This document shows positions 35,041 through 43,853 of a stretch of DNA of 56,288 nucleotides, one piece after another. A program made the position numbers and the translations under genes. This DNA comes from Akkermansiaceae bacterium (lineage in GTDB: Bacteria; Verrucomicrobiota; Verrucomicrobiia; Verrucomicrobiales; Akkermansiaceae). Location of the stretch: the NCBI GenBank assembly GCA_021202525.1, contig JAJQCV010000038.1, positions 1 through 56,288 of the forward strand, given 5' to 3'. The notes under the pieces are model-generated. The model did no database searches. It was given only the letters and a program-made list of their open reading frames with translations, and was not told the origin of the DNA. Within the stretch, counting starts at the first letter, position 1, and each line of letters opens with the position of its first letter.

Positions 35041-35193
35041 CACATTTATTTTGCCGCTTGCCCGACCGTATAACTTCAAGAAGATCATGGGCAAAGAGAG
35101 ATGGTCAAAAAAAGACCAGACCTAAATTAGAATGATCATTTTCAATGTTTTATGAAAAACAAGGCATTTATCATTAACAATTCACGTTGTTAA
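35041..35193. promoter_or_regulatory. 153-bp segment between inverted repeats, candidate invertible promoter
   Basis: AT-rich and non-coding, bounded by inverted CGGATT-N3-AATCCG arms. Spacing between arm centres (168 bp) nearly equals that at 866-1053 (169 bp). Two short words recur between the loci when each is read toward its gene: AAGACCAG and TTATCATT, at different offsets. These could be chance. Confidence 0.4.
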
Positions 35194-35208
35194 CGGATTA
35201 GGAATCCG
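35194..35208. repeat. Inverted repeat, arm proximal to the PEP-CTERM gene
   Basis: CGGATTAGGAATCCG, the reverse complement of 35026-35040. Its centre (35201) is 65 bp upstream of the start codon at 35266, close to the 73 bp seen at the other locus. Confidence 0.9.
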
Positions 35209-35265
35209 TTATTTTCTTCCTGTTGCGGTATTTTTTCCGTATTTCACCCCCCATAGATAAAGGTT

Positions 35266-35952
35266 ATGAAATGTTTATGCATTCTCGGCATGCTGGCGTC
35301 CCTGGCAACGGCACAGGCCGCCACCATTCTGAGCACGACAACCAAGGATGATCCTTCCTCCCTGACTTCCGGGGGATATGGCGCCTATTACGGTTTTTCC
35401 TTTGATCTGGACCATATGCTTGTTTCCTCCGGGGCCGGCATTGCCCAGAATTCAACGGTATACCTCCAGTCCCTGGATATCGCCAAGGCCACCAACAGGA
35501 CGGATGCCAACAACGGCTTGTATGTCACGATTTTTTCCTCCGCCACCACGAAGAACGGCACTACGTTTGTAGGCCAGTCCACCACGACGATCGACATGGC
35601 CGGGGAGGGTGCGGGGGATGGATCCGCCTCATGGCAGAATGCCTCTTTTGATAATCTTGAGCTCAATAGCGGAGTGACTTATTACGTGGCTTTCACCACG
35701 GTGCAGATTACGGATGATACCGCCTGGGACGGTGTGAATTTTGTCACTGCCCGGCTGAGGATTGGAAAGGAAGCCGACGGAGTAGCTATTGGGGATGTTT
35801 ATACGAATGCAGGGTTTACCAGTATCCAGTCGGGAGGCTGGGGACCGTCATTCAAGGCGGAAGTGACCGTGGCGCCCATTCCGGAACCCGCAACCGCTTC
35901 CCTGGGGATGCTGGGGCTGGCGGCTCTGCTGATGCGCAGGCGCAGGGCCTGA
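35266..35952 (+). CDS. PEP-CTERM sorting-domain surface protein
   Basis: The 228-residue protein has a signal peptide (MKCLCILGMLASLATAQA) and a beta-rich middle region containing GAYYGFSFDLDHMLVSSG and LNSGVTYYVAFTTVQITDD. Its C-terminus has the tripartite PEP-CTERM signal: PEPATASLG, a hydrophobic stretch (MLGLAALLM), and a basic tail (RRRRA). Such proteins are exported, processed by an exosortase and delivered to the cell surface or matrix. The binding function is unknown. The gene is followed by a terminator and preceded by the paired inverted repeats. The ATG at 35266 gives the proper signal peptide. Confidence 0.92.
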   Translation: MKCLCILGMLASLATAQAATILSTTTKDDPSSLTSGGYGAYYGFSFDLDHMLVSSGAGIAQNSTVYLQSLDIAKATNRTDANNGLYVTIFSSATTKNGTTFVGQSTTTIDMAGEGAGDGSASWQNASFDNLELNSGVTYYVAFTTVQITDDTAWDGVNFVTARLRIGKEADGVAIGDVYTNAGFTSIQSGGWGPSFKAEVTVAPIPEPATASLGMLGLAALLMRRRRA

Positions 35953-35978
35953 CGGCTGTTCTTCAGTTGTTGTCGAGT

Positions 35979-36011
35979 CCGGCATTCCTCGTGGAGGGAT
36001 GCCGGTTTTTT
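35979..36011 (+). terminator. Intrinsic terminator after the PEP-CTERM gene
   Basis: CCGGCATTCC / GGGATGCCGG with one wobble pair, followed by TTTTTTATT on the plus strand. Confidence 0.85.
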
Positions 36012-36087
36012 ATTGGCGGAGCCGCCGGGAAAAGGGAGAAAGGGAAAATGAGGGGGAAAGGAAGGAAAATGCCGGGTTCTCCGGCAG

Positions 36088-36741
36088 TTATTTCATTTCC
36101 GCAATGGCCTGAGCCATGTTTGCGGCCTTGAAGGTGGAGGATCCCGCCACCAGAACGTCCGCTCCCGCCAGCGCACACTGGTCAGCATTGTTTTTGCCGA
36201 TGCCGCCGTCCATCTGGATCAGGAATGATGCCCGGTGTTCCGTTCTCCATTCCGCGGCTTTCACCACCTTGTCCAGCACGGAGGGCATGAAGGACTGGCC
36301 GCCGAATCCGGGCACCACGGACATGACCAGCAGCAGGTCTATTTCACCCAGGAACGGCAGCACGGCTTCAAAGGGGGTGGCCGGATTGACGGCCAGCCCG
36401 TTTTTCACGCCCGCCCTGCGGATGCGCCTGAGGGTGTCGCGGATGTAGTATTCATCCCCCAGTTCTACATGAAAGCAGATGAGGTTGACGCCCGCTTTGA
36501 CGAAACGGTCAAAGTAGTGGTCCGGCCGTTCGATCATCAGGTGGGCATCCAGAAAGCGGTCCGGCCCCACCGCTTTTCTGACGGCGGCGCAGATTTCCGG
36601 ACCAAAGGAGATGTTGTCCACAAAGTGGCCGTCCATGATGTCCAGGTGCAGCCAGTCGGCTCCTGCTTCAAACGCGCGCCGCGCTTCTTCCCCTATTCTG
36701 GTGAAGTCGGCGGCCAGCAGTGACGGGGCGATCATGGTCAT
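36088..36741 (-). CDS. rpe: Ribulose-phosphate 3-epimerase
   Basis: The enzyme interconverts ribulose-5-phosphate and xylulose-5-phosphate in the pentose phosphate pathway. The 217-residue protein shows the family blocks IAPSLLAADFTRIGEE, WLHLDIMDGHFVDNISFGP with metal-binding His and Asp, DAHLMIERPDHYFDRF, VMSVVPGFGGQSFMP and IQMDGGIGKNNADQC. Length is standard. It lies 26 bp downstream of leuS on the same strand and is probably co-transcribed. Together with the RpiB half of the fusion gene, it would complete pentose isomerisation. Confidence 0.95.
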   Translation of the reverse strand: MTMIAPSLLAADFTRIGEEARRAFEAGADWLHLDIMDGHFVDNISFGPEICAAVRKAVGPDRFLDAHLMIERPDHYFDRFVKAGVNLICFHVELGDEYYIRDTLRRIRRAGVKNGLAVNPATPFEAVLPFLGEIDLLLVMSVVPGFGGQSFMPSVLDKVVKAAEWRTEHRASFLIQMDGGIGKNNADQCALAGADVLVAGSSTFKAANMAQAIAEMK

Positions 36742-36767
36742 GGTCGGGGAGTCCTTTCCTGTAAAGG

Positions 36768-39341
36768 TTAGTTGGCTACGATGTTGACGAGGCGGCCGGG
36801 CACGACGATGACTTTCCTCACCGTCACGCCGTCCAGGAAGACTTTTACCTTGGGAGATGCCAGGGCCAGCTTTTCCAGTTCCTCCCGGGAGATGTCCCTG
36901 GGCACTTCCAGCTTGTCCCGCAGCTTGCCGTTGACCTGGATGACCATCGGTACCGTGTTTTCCACCAGCAGGGCTTCATCGCAGGCGGGCCAGTTTTTCT
37001 GGCAGAGCTGCGTTTCCGGCAGGGTGGGGAAGCCTTCCTGCAGGCGTGCATGGATTTCTTCCGTGATATGCGGGGCAAAGGGGTTGAGCAGCGTCAGGAA
37101 CGCCACGTAGTCCTGCACGTCCACCACGTCTGCGGAGGTCATGGCGTTGGTGCATTCCATCATCTTGGCGATGGCGGTGTTGAAGGACATGCTTTCAATG
37201 TCGTCCGTCACCTTTTTGATTGTCTTGTGCAGTTCCTTGCGGACGGGCAGCACGGCGGCTTCCGGCGCTCCGGAGACGAGCTTGGGATTGATTTCCCATT
37301 TCCCTTCCTGGTTTTCCTGGAAGGCCACGCGCCAGACGCGGGCCAGGAAGCGGGAGATGCCTTCCACCCCCTTGGTGGCCCAGGGTTTTACGTCTTTCAG
37401 CGGGCCCATGAACATTTCATACAGGCGCAGGGCGTCCGCTCCGTATTCGCGCACGATGTCGTCCGGGTTGACGACGTTGCCGCGGGACTTGGACATTTTC
37501 TGCCCGTCTTCACCCAGGATCAGCCCCTGGTTGACGAGTTTCTGGAACGGCTCGTTGGTGCTGAGGTAGCCCAGGTCAAAGAGGACCTTGTGCCAGAAGC
37601 GGGCGTAAAGCAGGTGGAGCACGGCGTGTTCCGTGCCGCCCACGTACAGGTCCACGCCGCCGGGCGTGCCTGCGGAGCCCATCCAGTATTGTTCCGCCTC
37701 GCGGCTGACAAAGCGTTCGTTGTTTTTCGGGTCCAGATAGCGCAGGTAGTACCAGCATGAGCCGGCCCACTGGGGCATGGTGTTGGTTTCCCGGTGCACC
37801 GTGGGCGTGTAGGCGATCCATTCCGTGGCCTTGACCAGCGGTCCGCGGGGGTCTCCCGTGGGGGCAAAGTCGTCCAGGGCGGGCTGGAGCAGGGGGAGTT
37901 CGTTTTCCGGAATGGCGCGGTGGCGGCCGTCTTCCCAGACGATAGGGAAGGGTTCCCCCCAGTAGCGCTGGCGGGAGAAGAGCCAGTCGCGCAGCTTGTA
38001 GTTCACCTTGCGGCGTCCCTTTCCGCGCTCTTCCAGCCACAGGATCATTTTTTCCTTGGCCTCCGGCGTGGGCAGCCCGGTCAGGAAGCCGGAGTTCACG
38101 CTGGTGCCCTCATACCCACAGTAGCCCCGCCAGTCGGTGTCTTCGGCGGGCGGCTGCACCACCTGCAGGACGGGAAGGCCGAATACTCCGGCAAATTCGA
38201 AGTCGCGTTCGTCGTGGGCGGGAACGGCCATGATGGCTCCGGTTCCGTAGCCCATCAGCACATAGTCCGCAATCCAGACGGGAATCTGCTCTCCGTTGAC
38301 CGGGTTCACGGCATGCGCGCCGGTGAAGACGCCCGTTTTTTCCTTGGAAAGGTCCGTACGTTCCAGATCGCTCTTGGAGGCGCACTGGGCACGGTACTGC
38401 TCCACGGCTTCTTTCCGTTCCGGCGTGGTGACGGCGTCCACCAGCGGGTGTTCCGGGGAAAGGACCATGTAGGTGGCGCCAAAGAGGGTGTCCGGCCTGG
38501 TGGTGTAAACGGTGATGGTTTCCCCGCCCAGCTCAAAGTCCACTTCCGCCCCTTCCGACTTCCCTATCCAGTTGCGCTGGAGCAGCTTGATGGATTCCGG
38601 CCAGTCCAGGGGCTCCAGTTCGTCAATCAGGCGTTCGGCATAGTCCGTGATGCGCAGCATCCACTGGCGCAGCGGGCGGCGTTCCACGTGGTGGCCCTTG
38701 GCCTTCCATTCCTCCACTTCCTCATTGGCAAGCACGGTGCCCAGGTCCGGGGACCAGTTCACGGCCACTTCCGCCACGTAGGCCAGGCGGCGCTGGTCGA
38801 TTTCCTCGCGGGTGAGGCCCTGAGCCTCCAGTTCGGAGACGGGGCGCGCCTTTTTCAGTTCCCTGTTGTAGTAGGAGTTGTAAAGACGGAGAAAGATCCA
38901 CTGGGTCCAGCGCACGTATTCGTGGTCCGTCGTGGCGATTTCCCGGTCCCAGTCATAGGAAAAGCCCAGCATCTTGAGCTGGCGGCGGAAGTTGTCAATG
39001 TTCCGGAAGGTGGTGATGGCCGGATGCTGCCCGGTCTTGATGGCGTATTGCTCCGCGGGAAGGCCGAAAGAATCCCAGCCCATGGGGTGAAGCACGTTGA
39101 AGCCGTTCATGCGCTTGAAGCGCGCCACAATGTCCGTGGCGGTGTACCCTTCCGGATGGCCCACATGGAGGCCCGCGCCGCTGGGGTAGGGGAACATGTC
39201 CAGCACGTAGCACTTGGGCCGGGAAGCGTCGAATCTCTCGTCTCCGGGGTTGCCTGTCTTGAAGGTCTTCCGTTCGTCCCAGATCTGCTGCCATTTGGGC
39301 TCAAAGACGTCAAAAGGATATGGTTTCTTGCGCTCGGACAT
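36768..39341 (-). CDS. leuS: Leucyl-tRNA synthetase
   Basis: Class I synthetase charging tRNA-Leu. The 857-residue protein has the HIGH-type motif in [19 protein letters not shown], a long inserted editing domain ([19 protein letters not shown], ending near [17 protein letters not shown]) and the KMSKS loop ([19 protein letters not shown]). Length fits bacterial LeuRS. The start at 39341 ([15 protein letters not shown]) matches family N-termini; an ATG at 39380 would add 13 residues. It is first in an operon with rpe. Confidence 0.96.
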   Translation of the reverse strand: MSERKKPYPFDVFEPKWQQIWDERKTFKTGNPGDERFDASRPKCYVLDMFPYPSGAGLHVGHPEGYTATDIVARFKRMNGFNVLHPMGWDSFGLPAEQYAIKTGQHPAITTFRNIDNFRRQLKMLGFSYDWDREIATTDHEYVRWTQWIFLRLYNSYYNRELKKARPVSELEAQGLTREEIDQRRLAYVAEVAVNWSPDLGTVLANEEVEEWKAKGHHVERRPLRQWMLRITDYAERLIDELEPLDWPESIKLLQRNWIGKSEGAEVDFELGGETITVYTTRPDTLFGATYMVLSPEHPLVDAVTTPERKEAVEQYRAQCASKSDLERTDLSKEKTGVFTGAHAVNPVNGEQIPVWIADYVLMGYGTGAIMAVPAHDERDFEFAGVFGLPVLQVVQPPAEDTDWRGYCGYEGTSVNSGFLTGLPTPEAKEKMILWLEERGKGRRKVNYKLRDWLFSRQRYWGEPFPIVWEDGRHRAIPENELPLLQPALDDFAPTGDPRGPLVKATEWIAYTPTVHRETNTMPQWAGSCWYYLRYLDPKNNERFVSREAEQYWMGSAGTPGGVDLYVGGTEHAVLHLLYARFWHKVLFDLGYLSTNEPFQKLVNQGLILGEDGQKMSKSRGNVVNPDDIVREYGADALRLYEMFMGPLKDVKPWATKGVEGISRFLARVWRVAFQENQEGKWEINPKLVSGAPEAAVLPVRKELHKTIKKVTDDIESMSFNTAIAKMMECTNAMTSADVVDVQDYVAFLTLLNPFAPHITEEIHARLQEGFPTLPETQLCQKNWPACDEALLVENTVPMVIQVNGKLRDKLEVPRDISREELEKLALASPKVKVFLDGVTVRKVIVVPGRLVNIVAN

Positions 39342-39521
39342 GATGCGGAGGAATGTATACTCCGGCCGGGGGGCGATCAAGCCTAAACCCCGGCGGCGTC
39401 AGGCGTTTCCGGACCTTTCAGGGGGATGAATCCCTTTTTTCGGAAAAAAAGAAAGATCAGGGACGCATGAGGCGTATTTTGACATTGAAAGGTTTTTCCT
39501 GACGTTATTAACTAGAAGACC

Positions 39522-41192
39522 ATGAAGTTCACAGCCTGCCTCCTCTCCGCCGCCTGCGGTGCCGCCTCCCTGCTTGCGGGGGCGTCCGCCCAGGATTCCT
39601 CCCATGCCGTTTCCGGAAAAAAGCCCAATATCATCGTCTTCCTGGTGGATGACATGGGGTGGCAGGATACGTCCTTGCCGTTCTGGACGGATGAAAAGGG
39701 CCAGCCGATCAAGACATTCCTGAACAAGCGCTACCGGACGCCGAACATGGAGAAGCTGGCCGCCCAGGGCATGACGTTTACGGATGCCTATGCACACCCC
39801 CTCTGCACGCCGTCGCGCGTGAGCCTGATGTCCGGCATGAATCCGAGCCGCCACCGGGTGACCAACTGGGTCAGGCAGCAAAACCAGACGACAGACCAGA
39901 ATAACAAGAATCTCCAGCCGCCGGACTGGGCCCTCAACGGCCTTCAGCCGGTCGGAACGCCCGCCAAGGGAGTGACGAAGCGCCCCATTTCCGGGGAGGA
40001 CATGCATTATAACATGACCCGCCCCTTCGCCACGGCGGCCACGCTGCCCCAGTTGTTGAAAAAATGCGGCTACGTGACCGTGCACTGCGGGAAGGCCCAT
40101 TTCGGCACGCAGGGAACGCCGGGCTCCAACCCGCTGAACATGGGGTTTGACTACAATATCGCCGGAACGGAAATCGGGCATCCGGCGGATTACCGCGGCG
40201 CCAAACATTACGGAACGGGCTTCAACCATGTGCGCGGACTGGATGAAAATAACTATTACCAGGACGACGTGTTCCTGACGGAAGCGCTGACCCAGGAGGC
40301 CATCAAGAGGCTGGACGCCATCAGGAACAATCCCAAAGAAGCGGGCAAGCCCTTCTACCTGTACCTGGCCCAGTATGCCCTTCATTCCCCGCTGGATGAA
40401 CGCGCCTATGACAAGAGGTTTGCGGATGCCTACAAGGACCCGCAGGACGGCCACCCGTGGTCCCAGAAGGAAAAACATTACTCCGGCCTGATCGAAGGAA
40501 TGGACAAGAGCCTGGGAGACGTTCTGAAGTACCTGAAGGACAATAATTTGGATAAAAATACGGTGCTGGTGTTCATGTCTGACAACGGGGGACTGGCCCT
40601 CTCCGGAAGACTTGGCAACGTGGATTCCAATTATCCGCTTGCCTTCGGCAAGGGAGGCTGCATGGAGGGCGGCATCCGCGAGCCGATGATCGTTTCCTGG
40701 CCGGGCGTCACCAAGGGAGGTTCCCGGTGTTCCGTACCGGTCATTATTGACGATTTTCTGCCGACGCTGCTGGATGTGGCGGGATGCAGGAATTTGAAAA
40801 CGCCGCAGAAGCTGGACGGCCTCAGCCTGGTGCCCCTGCTGAAAGGCGCGCAGTTCCCCGCCGACCGTCCTCTTCTGTTCCACCAGCCCAACAACTGGGG
40901 GGAAGGCAGCAACTCCGCGCGGCAGTACGGAGCTTCCACCGCACTGCGCCGGGGAGACTGGAAGTTGATCTACCGCCATGCGGACCAGAGCTTTGAATTG
41001 TACAATCTGAGGAAGGATATCAGCGAAAAGAACAATCTGGCTTCCGCGGAACCGAAAAAAGTGAAGGAAATGGCTTCCATGATGGGCAGGCTGCTCCGGG
41101 AGAGGAAGGCCCTGATGCCCACTTACAAGAAAGGGAATTCCCTGGGAGTGGCCGAGGGTACCCCGGTGCCGTGGCCTGACCAGGTGAAGTGA
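39522..41192 (+). CDS. Exported sulfatase (arylsulfatase family, formylglycine type)
   Basis: The 556-residue protein has a signal peptide ending in ASA near residue 23. The sulfatase signature is CTPSR at residues 95-99, where the cysteine is converted to formylglycine by a maturase. Metal-binding aspartates are at DDMGWQDT (43-44) and MSDNGGLALSGRL. The C-terminal domain is complete (GDWKLIYRHADQSFELYNL). In a mucin-degrading organism such an enzyme would remove sulfate caps from galactose or N-acetylglucosamine of host glycans; the exact ester is not predictable. TTGACA occurs at 39479-39484 and a second -35-like TTGAAA at 39485-39490, but no well-spaced -10 could be fixed. Confidence 0.93.
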   Translation: MKFTACLLSAACGAASLLAGASAQDSSHAVSGKKPNIIVFLVDDMGWQDTSLPFWTDEKGQPIKTFLNKRYRTPNMEKLAAQGMTFTDAYAHPLCTPSRVSLMSGMNPSRHRVTNWVRQQNQTTDQNNKNLQPPDWALNGLQPVGTPAKGVTKRPISGEDMHYNMTRPFATAATLPQLLKKCGYVTVHCGKAHFGTQGTPGSNPLNMGFDYNIAGTEIGHPADYRGAKHYGTGFNHVRGLDENNYYQDDVFLTEALTQEAIKRLDAIRNNPKEAGKPFYLYLAQYALHSPLDERAYDKRFADAYKDPQDGHPWSQKEKHYSGLIEGMDKSLGDVLKYLKDNNLDKNTVLVFMSDNGGLALSGRLGNVDSNYPLAFGKGGCMEGGIREPMIVSWPGVTKGGSRCSVPVIIDDFLPTLLDVAGCRNLKTPQKLDGLSLVPLLKGAQFPADRPLLFHQPNNWGEGSNSARQYGASTALRRGDWKLIYRHADQSFELYNLRKDISEKNNLASAEPKKVKEMASMMGRLLRERKALMPTYKKGNSLGVAEGTPVPWPDQVK

Positions 41193-41621
41193 TCCGGGCA
41201 TCGAGGTTTCTCCGGTGTTGTTGCGCGGAGAGTGCCATATCCGCTTTAGACGATAGGCGGCATGTTTTCCGGTCTCCGGCAGCGGGGTGGGAGGGCATGC
41301 CGTTGTTCATGCGGATGAAGCGGTAATTTTACCGGGTGCTGTGCTTCCGCTTCCGTATTTCCTGCGTGGAAGTGCAGTGTTCCGCCGCTGTCCTTGCAAG
41401 CCGTTTTTCTTGCACAGCTCCGTGGAGCCGTGGAGATTTTCTGCTAAGAGCAGAGCAGGTTTCCCCCTGGTTTCCACGCCCGGTGTCCATTCGGAGTTTC
41501 GTCTCCGTGCGGTGTTTTTACCCCCGTCCGGAGGATAGGAAACAGCCCCGCTCCGGAAGACCGGGCGGGGCTGTTGATGCAAAGTGCCTGTTCAGGGAGA
41601 TTCCCCGGAGGGACGGCTGTC
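41193..41621. other. Intergenic stretch between the sulfatase and lipoprotein genes
   Basis: Convergent genes flank about 430 bp without a gene. The only structure seen is a perfect 11-bp hairpin, AACAGCCCCGC / GCGGGGCTGTT, at 41541-41575. It is near the minus-strand stop and may terminate that gene, though neither side has a good T-run. Confidence 0.5.
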
Positions 41622-42404
41622 TTAAAAATCGTCCGCGGGAGCGTCCGCAGCGGGGGCGTCTCCTTCGGCGGCGTTGTCCGCAGCCGGAGCATCCGTGGCG
41701 GTAGTATCTTCCGTGTCGGTTGCCGTGGCGTCGTCGGCGGGCGTTTCCGCCGCATTGTCGGTATCTTCCGCGTTCACATCAGCATCGGCATTAGCGGCCG
41801 GGGCGGCGGCAGGCTTGCCAGCAGGGGCTGCCGGAGCGGCTTCCTTGGGAGGAACGACTACTTTTACGGCGGGAGGCGCCGGGATGGGGGTGGTCAGGCC
41901 GTCAGCCTTGCGGGTGCTGACGCGCAGTCCGTCGGCATAGGCCAGGTTCTTCAGGATGGCGTAGCCCAGGGCCGGAGCCTTGTCCGTGGTGTTGACCAGC
42001 ATGTTGAAGTGGTTGTTGACGGAAATCTTGCGCGCGTCCTTGCCGTTGCGGAAGGGAATGATGCCTGCGAGGTTGCCGTCGTTGTCCATGCAGATGACCC
42101 AGAAGGAGCGGTCCACCTGGACGAAGTACTGCGGCCGGATGTAGTCGGCCTTTTTCCATTCGGCTCCCTTGATGTATTCCGTCATGGCCCGGCGTGCATT
42201 GTCCGGCATGCCGCCCCAGTCCGCATATACTCTGCTGGTCAGCGTTTCGCGGCCGTTGTACCCGTGCACGGATACGTTCTGCGCGGTGGCGAACTGGCGG
42301 GCGTAGCTCTCGGGAGAGGTAGGTTGGCAAGAGCTGGTGAAGAGCGCTGTCCCTGCGGTCAGGATGCAGGCTGCTGCTGTGGTGAAGGGATGAATGTTAG
42401 TCAT
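41622..42404 (-). CDS. Lipoprotein-like exported protein with acidic disordered tail, function unknown
   Basis: The 260-residue protein starts with a signal (MTNIHPFTTAAACILTAGTA) ending in TSSCQ, which could be a lipobox with acylated Cys26 or a signal peptidase I site nearby. Residues 30-170 form a globular part (YARQFATAQNVSVHGYNGRE, VDRSFWVICMDNDGNLAGII). The last 85 residues are almost entirely Ala, Asp, Glu, Thr and Pro, strongly acidic and surely disordered. The DNA encoding the tail is correspondingly repetitive, a place where slippage could change length. No family recognised. The ATG at 42404 is used; an in-frame ATG at 42449 would spoil the signal peptide. Confidence 0.7.
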   Translation of the reverse strand: MTNIHPFTTAAACILTAGTALFTSSCQPTSPESYARQFATAQNVSVHGYNGRETLTSRVYADWGGMPDNARRAMTEYIKGAEWKKADYIRPQYFVQVDRSFWVICMDNDGNLAGIIPFRNGKDARKISVNNHFNMLVNTTDKAPALGYAILKNLAYADGLRVSTRKADGLTTPIPAPPAVKVVVPPKEAAPAAPAGKPAAAPAANADADVNAEDTDNAAETPADDATATDTEDTTATDAPAADNAAEGDAPAADAPADDF

Positions 42405-42627
42405 GGCAATCGCAATGGTTGTGTTATAAAAGAGGAAAATCCACCCCATTTCAAGGAAAAGAATGCGGGTTGTGCCGTTTTATGGCGTTTTTTTACGGTT
42501 CCGCTTCCTGGAGAAACAGGCCGCCGGGGCCGGAAGTCTTTGGTATATCTTAAATTGAAGGTATGATGGGAAATTACTAAAATTTTTCTCGCAAATAGTT
42601 GCAGATCGCTTAGGTTGTCGTTGCTTC

Positions 42628-43830
42628 ATGTCCGCCTTTATCGTCAGCCAGCCAGCATTGGAACGCAACGCCCGCATCCTCAGGGAGGTAGCGGATGCTG
42701 CGGGGTGCCGGGTCGTGCTGGCTCTGAAGGGATTTTCCACCTGGCCCTGTTTTGAGGGCCTGCGCCCCCTGCTGGACGGCTGCTGCGCGTCCGGTTTGTG
42801 GGAGGCCCTTCTGGCCCGGCGCAGGTTCGGCAAGCATGTGCTGACCTATTCCCCCGCGTACGCCCCGGAGGAGATTGCGGAACTGGCGGAAATTTCCGAC
42901 CACCTCGATTTCAACAGCCTGACCCAGTGGAACCGCTTCCGGGAGGAGGTAACGGGGCATCCCCGCTTCCTGTCCGGAGAACTGAAGTGCGGCCTGCGCA
43001 TCAATCCCAAATTTTCCACGGGCCATACGCCCCTTTACGATCCCTGCGCGCCCGGTTCCCGTCTGGGTGTGACGCCGGAGTTGATGCGGGGCGCGGACCT
43101 GTCCGGCATTTCCGGACTGCATTTCCATACCCTGTGCGAGCAGAGCGCGGAGGACCTGGCGGATACGTTGGAGGCCGTGGAACAGTACTTCGGCTCCATT
43201 CTGTCCCGGCCGGAGATCACCTGGCTGAACATGGGCGGCGGCCACTGGATCACCAAGCCCGGCTACAACCGGGAACTGCTGGCGGACCTGGTGCGCGGCA
43301 TCCGCTCCCGCTACGGCGTGGACGTATGGCTGGAGCCGGGGGAGGCGGTCGCCATCCATTCCGGCGTGCTGCGCTGCCGGGTGCTGGACGTTTTTTCCTC
43401 CGATGGGGTGGAACACGCCATTCTGGACGTTTCCGCGTCCGCCCACATGCCGGACACGCTGGAAATGCCCTACAGGCCGGATGTGTTCCAGATTTTGAAC
43501 AATTCCTCCCTGCGGTCCGGGCAGCAGCCCGCCGTCGTGATGCAGGGGGAAAGCTATGCCGTGGCCGGGGAGCCGGGTGAAGGGCCTTTCACCTACCGCC
43601 TGGGGGCGCCGACGTGCCTGGCCGGGGACCGCCTGGGGGATTATTCCTTTGCGGAGCCCCTTTCCCCGGGAGACGAGCTTGTGTTTGACGACATGGCCCA
43701 TTACACGATGGTGAAGACCACCTTTTTCAACGGCGTGCGCCATCCGGACATAGCCGTGCAGAAGCACGACGGCTCCGTGGAGACAGTGCGCCGTTTTTCC
43801 TACGAGGATTTTGAAGCCCGCCTGGGCTGA
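42628..43830 (+). CDS. nspC: Carboxynorspermidine / carboxyspermidine decarboxylase
   Basis: This PLP enzyme of the alanine-racemase fold decarboxylates carboxyspermidine to spermidine, or the nor-form to norspermidine, in the pathway that bypasses S-adenosylmethionine. The 400-residue protein has the PLP lysine in VVLALKGFS (Lys34), the block LRINPKFSTGHTPLYDPC, GLHFHTLCEQSAEDLA, WLNMGGGHWITKPGYN and EPGEAVAIHSGVL. The start at 42628 (MSAFIVSQPALERN) fits the family. It is followed after 23 bp by the arginine decarboxylase gene, indicating a polyamine operon. Confidence 0.93.
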   Translation: MSAFIVSQPALERNARILREVADAAGCRVVLALKGFSTWPCFEGLRPLLDGCCASGLWEALLARRRFGKHVLTYSPAYAPEEIAELAEISDHLDFNSLTQWNRFREEVTGHPRFLSGELKCGLRINPKFSTGHTPLYDPCAPGSRLGVTPELMRGADLSGISGLHFHTLCEQSAEDLADTLEAVEQYFGSILSRPEITWLNMGGGHWITKPGYNRELLADLVRGIRSRYGVDVWLEPGEAVAIHSGVLRCRVLDVFSSDGVEHAILDVSASAHMPDTLEMPYRPDVFQILNNSSLRSGQQPAVVMQGESYAVAGEPGEGPFTYRLGAPTCLAGDRLGDYSFAEPLSPGDELVFDDMAHYTMVKTTFFNGVRHPDIAVQKHDGSVETVRRFSYEDFEARLG

Positions 43831-43853
43831 AACATTTGACAAGACTTATTGAC

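Noticed and set aside
39479..39514. Sulfatase promoter from TTGACA or TTGAAA
   Set aside because: No -10 box at acceptable spacing could be matched to either hexamer, so no promoter was annotated.
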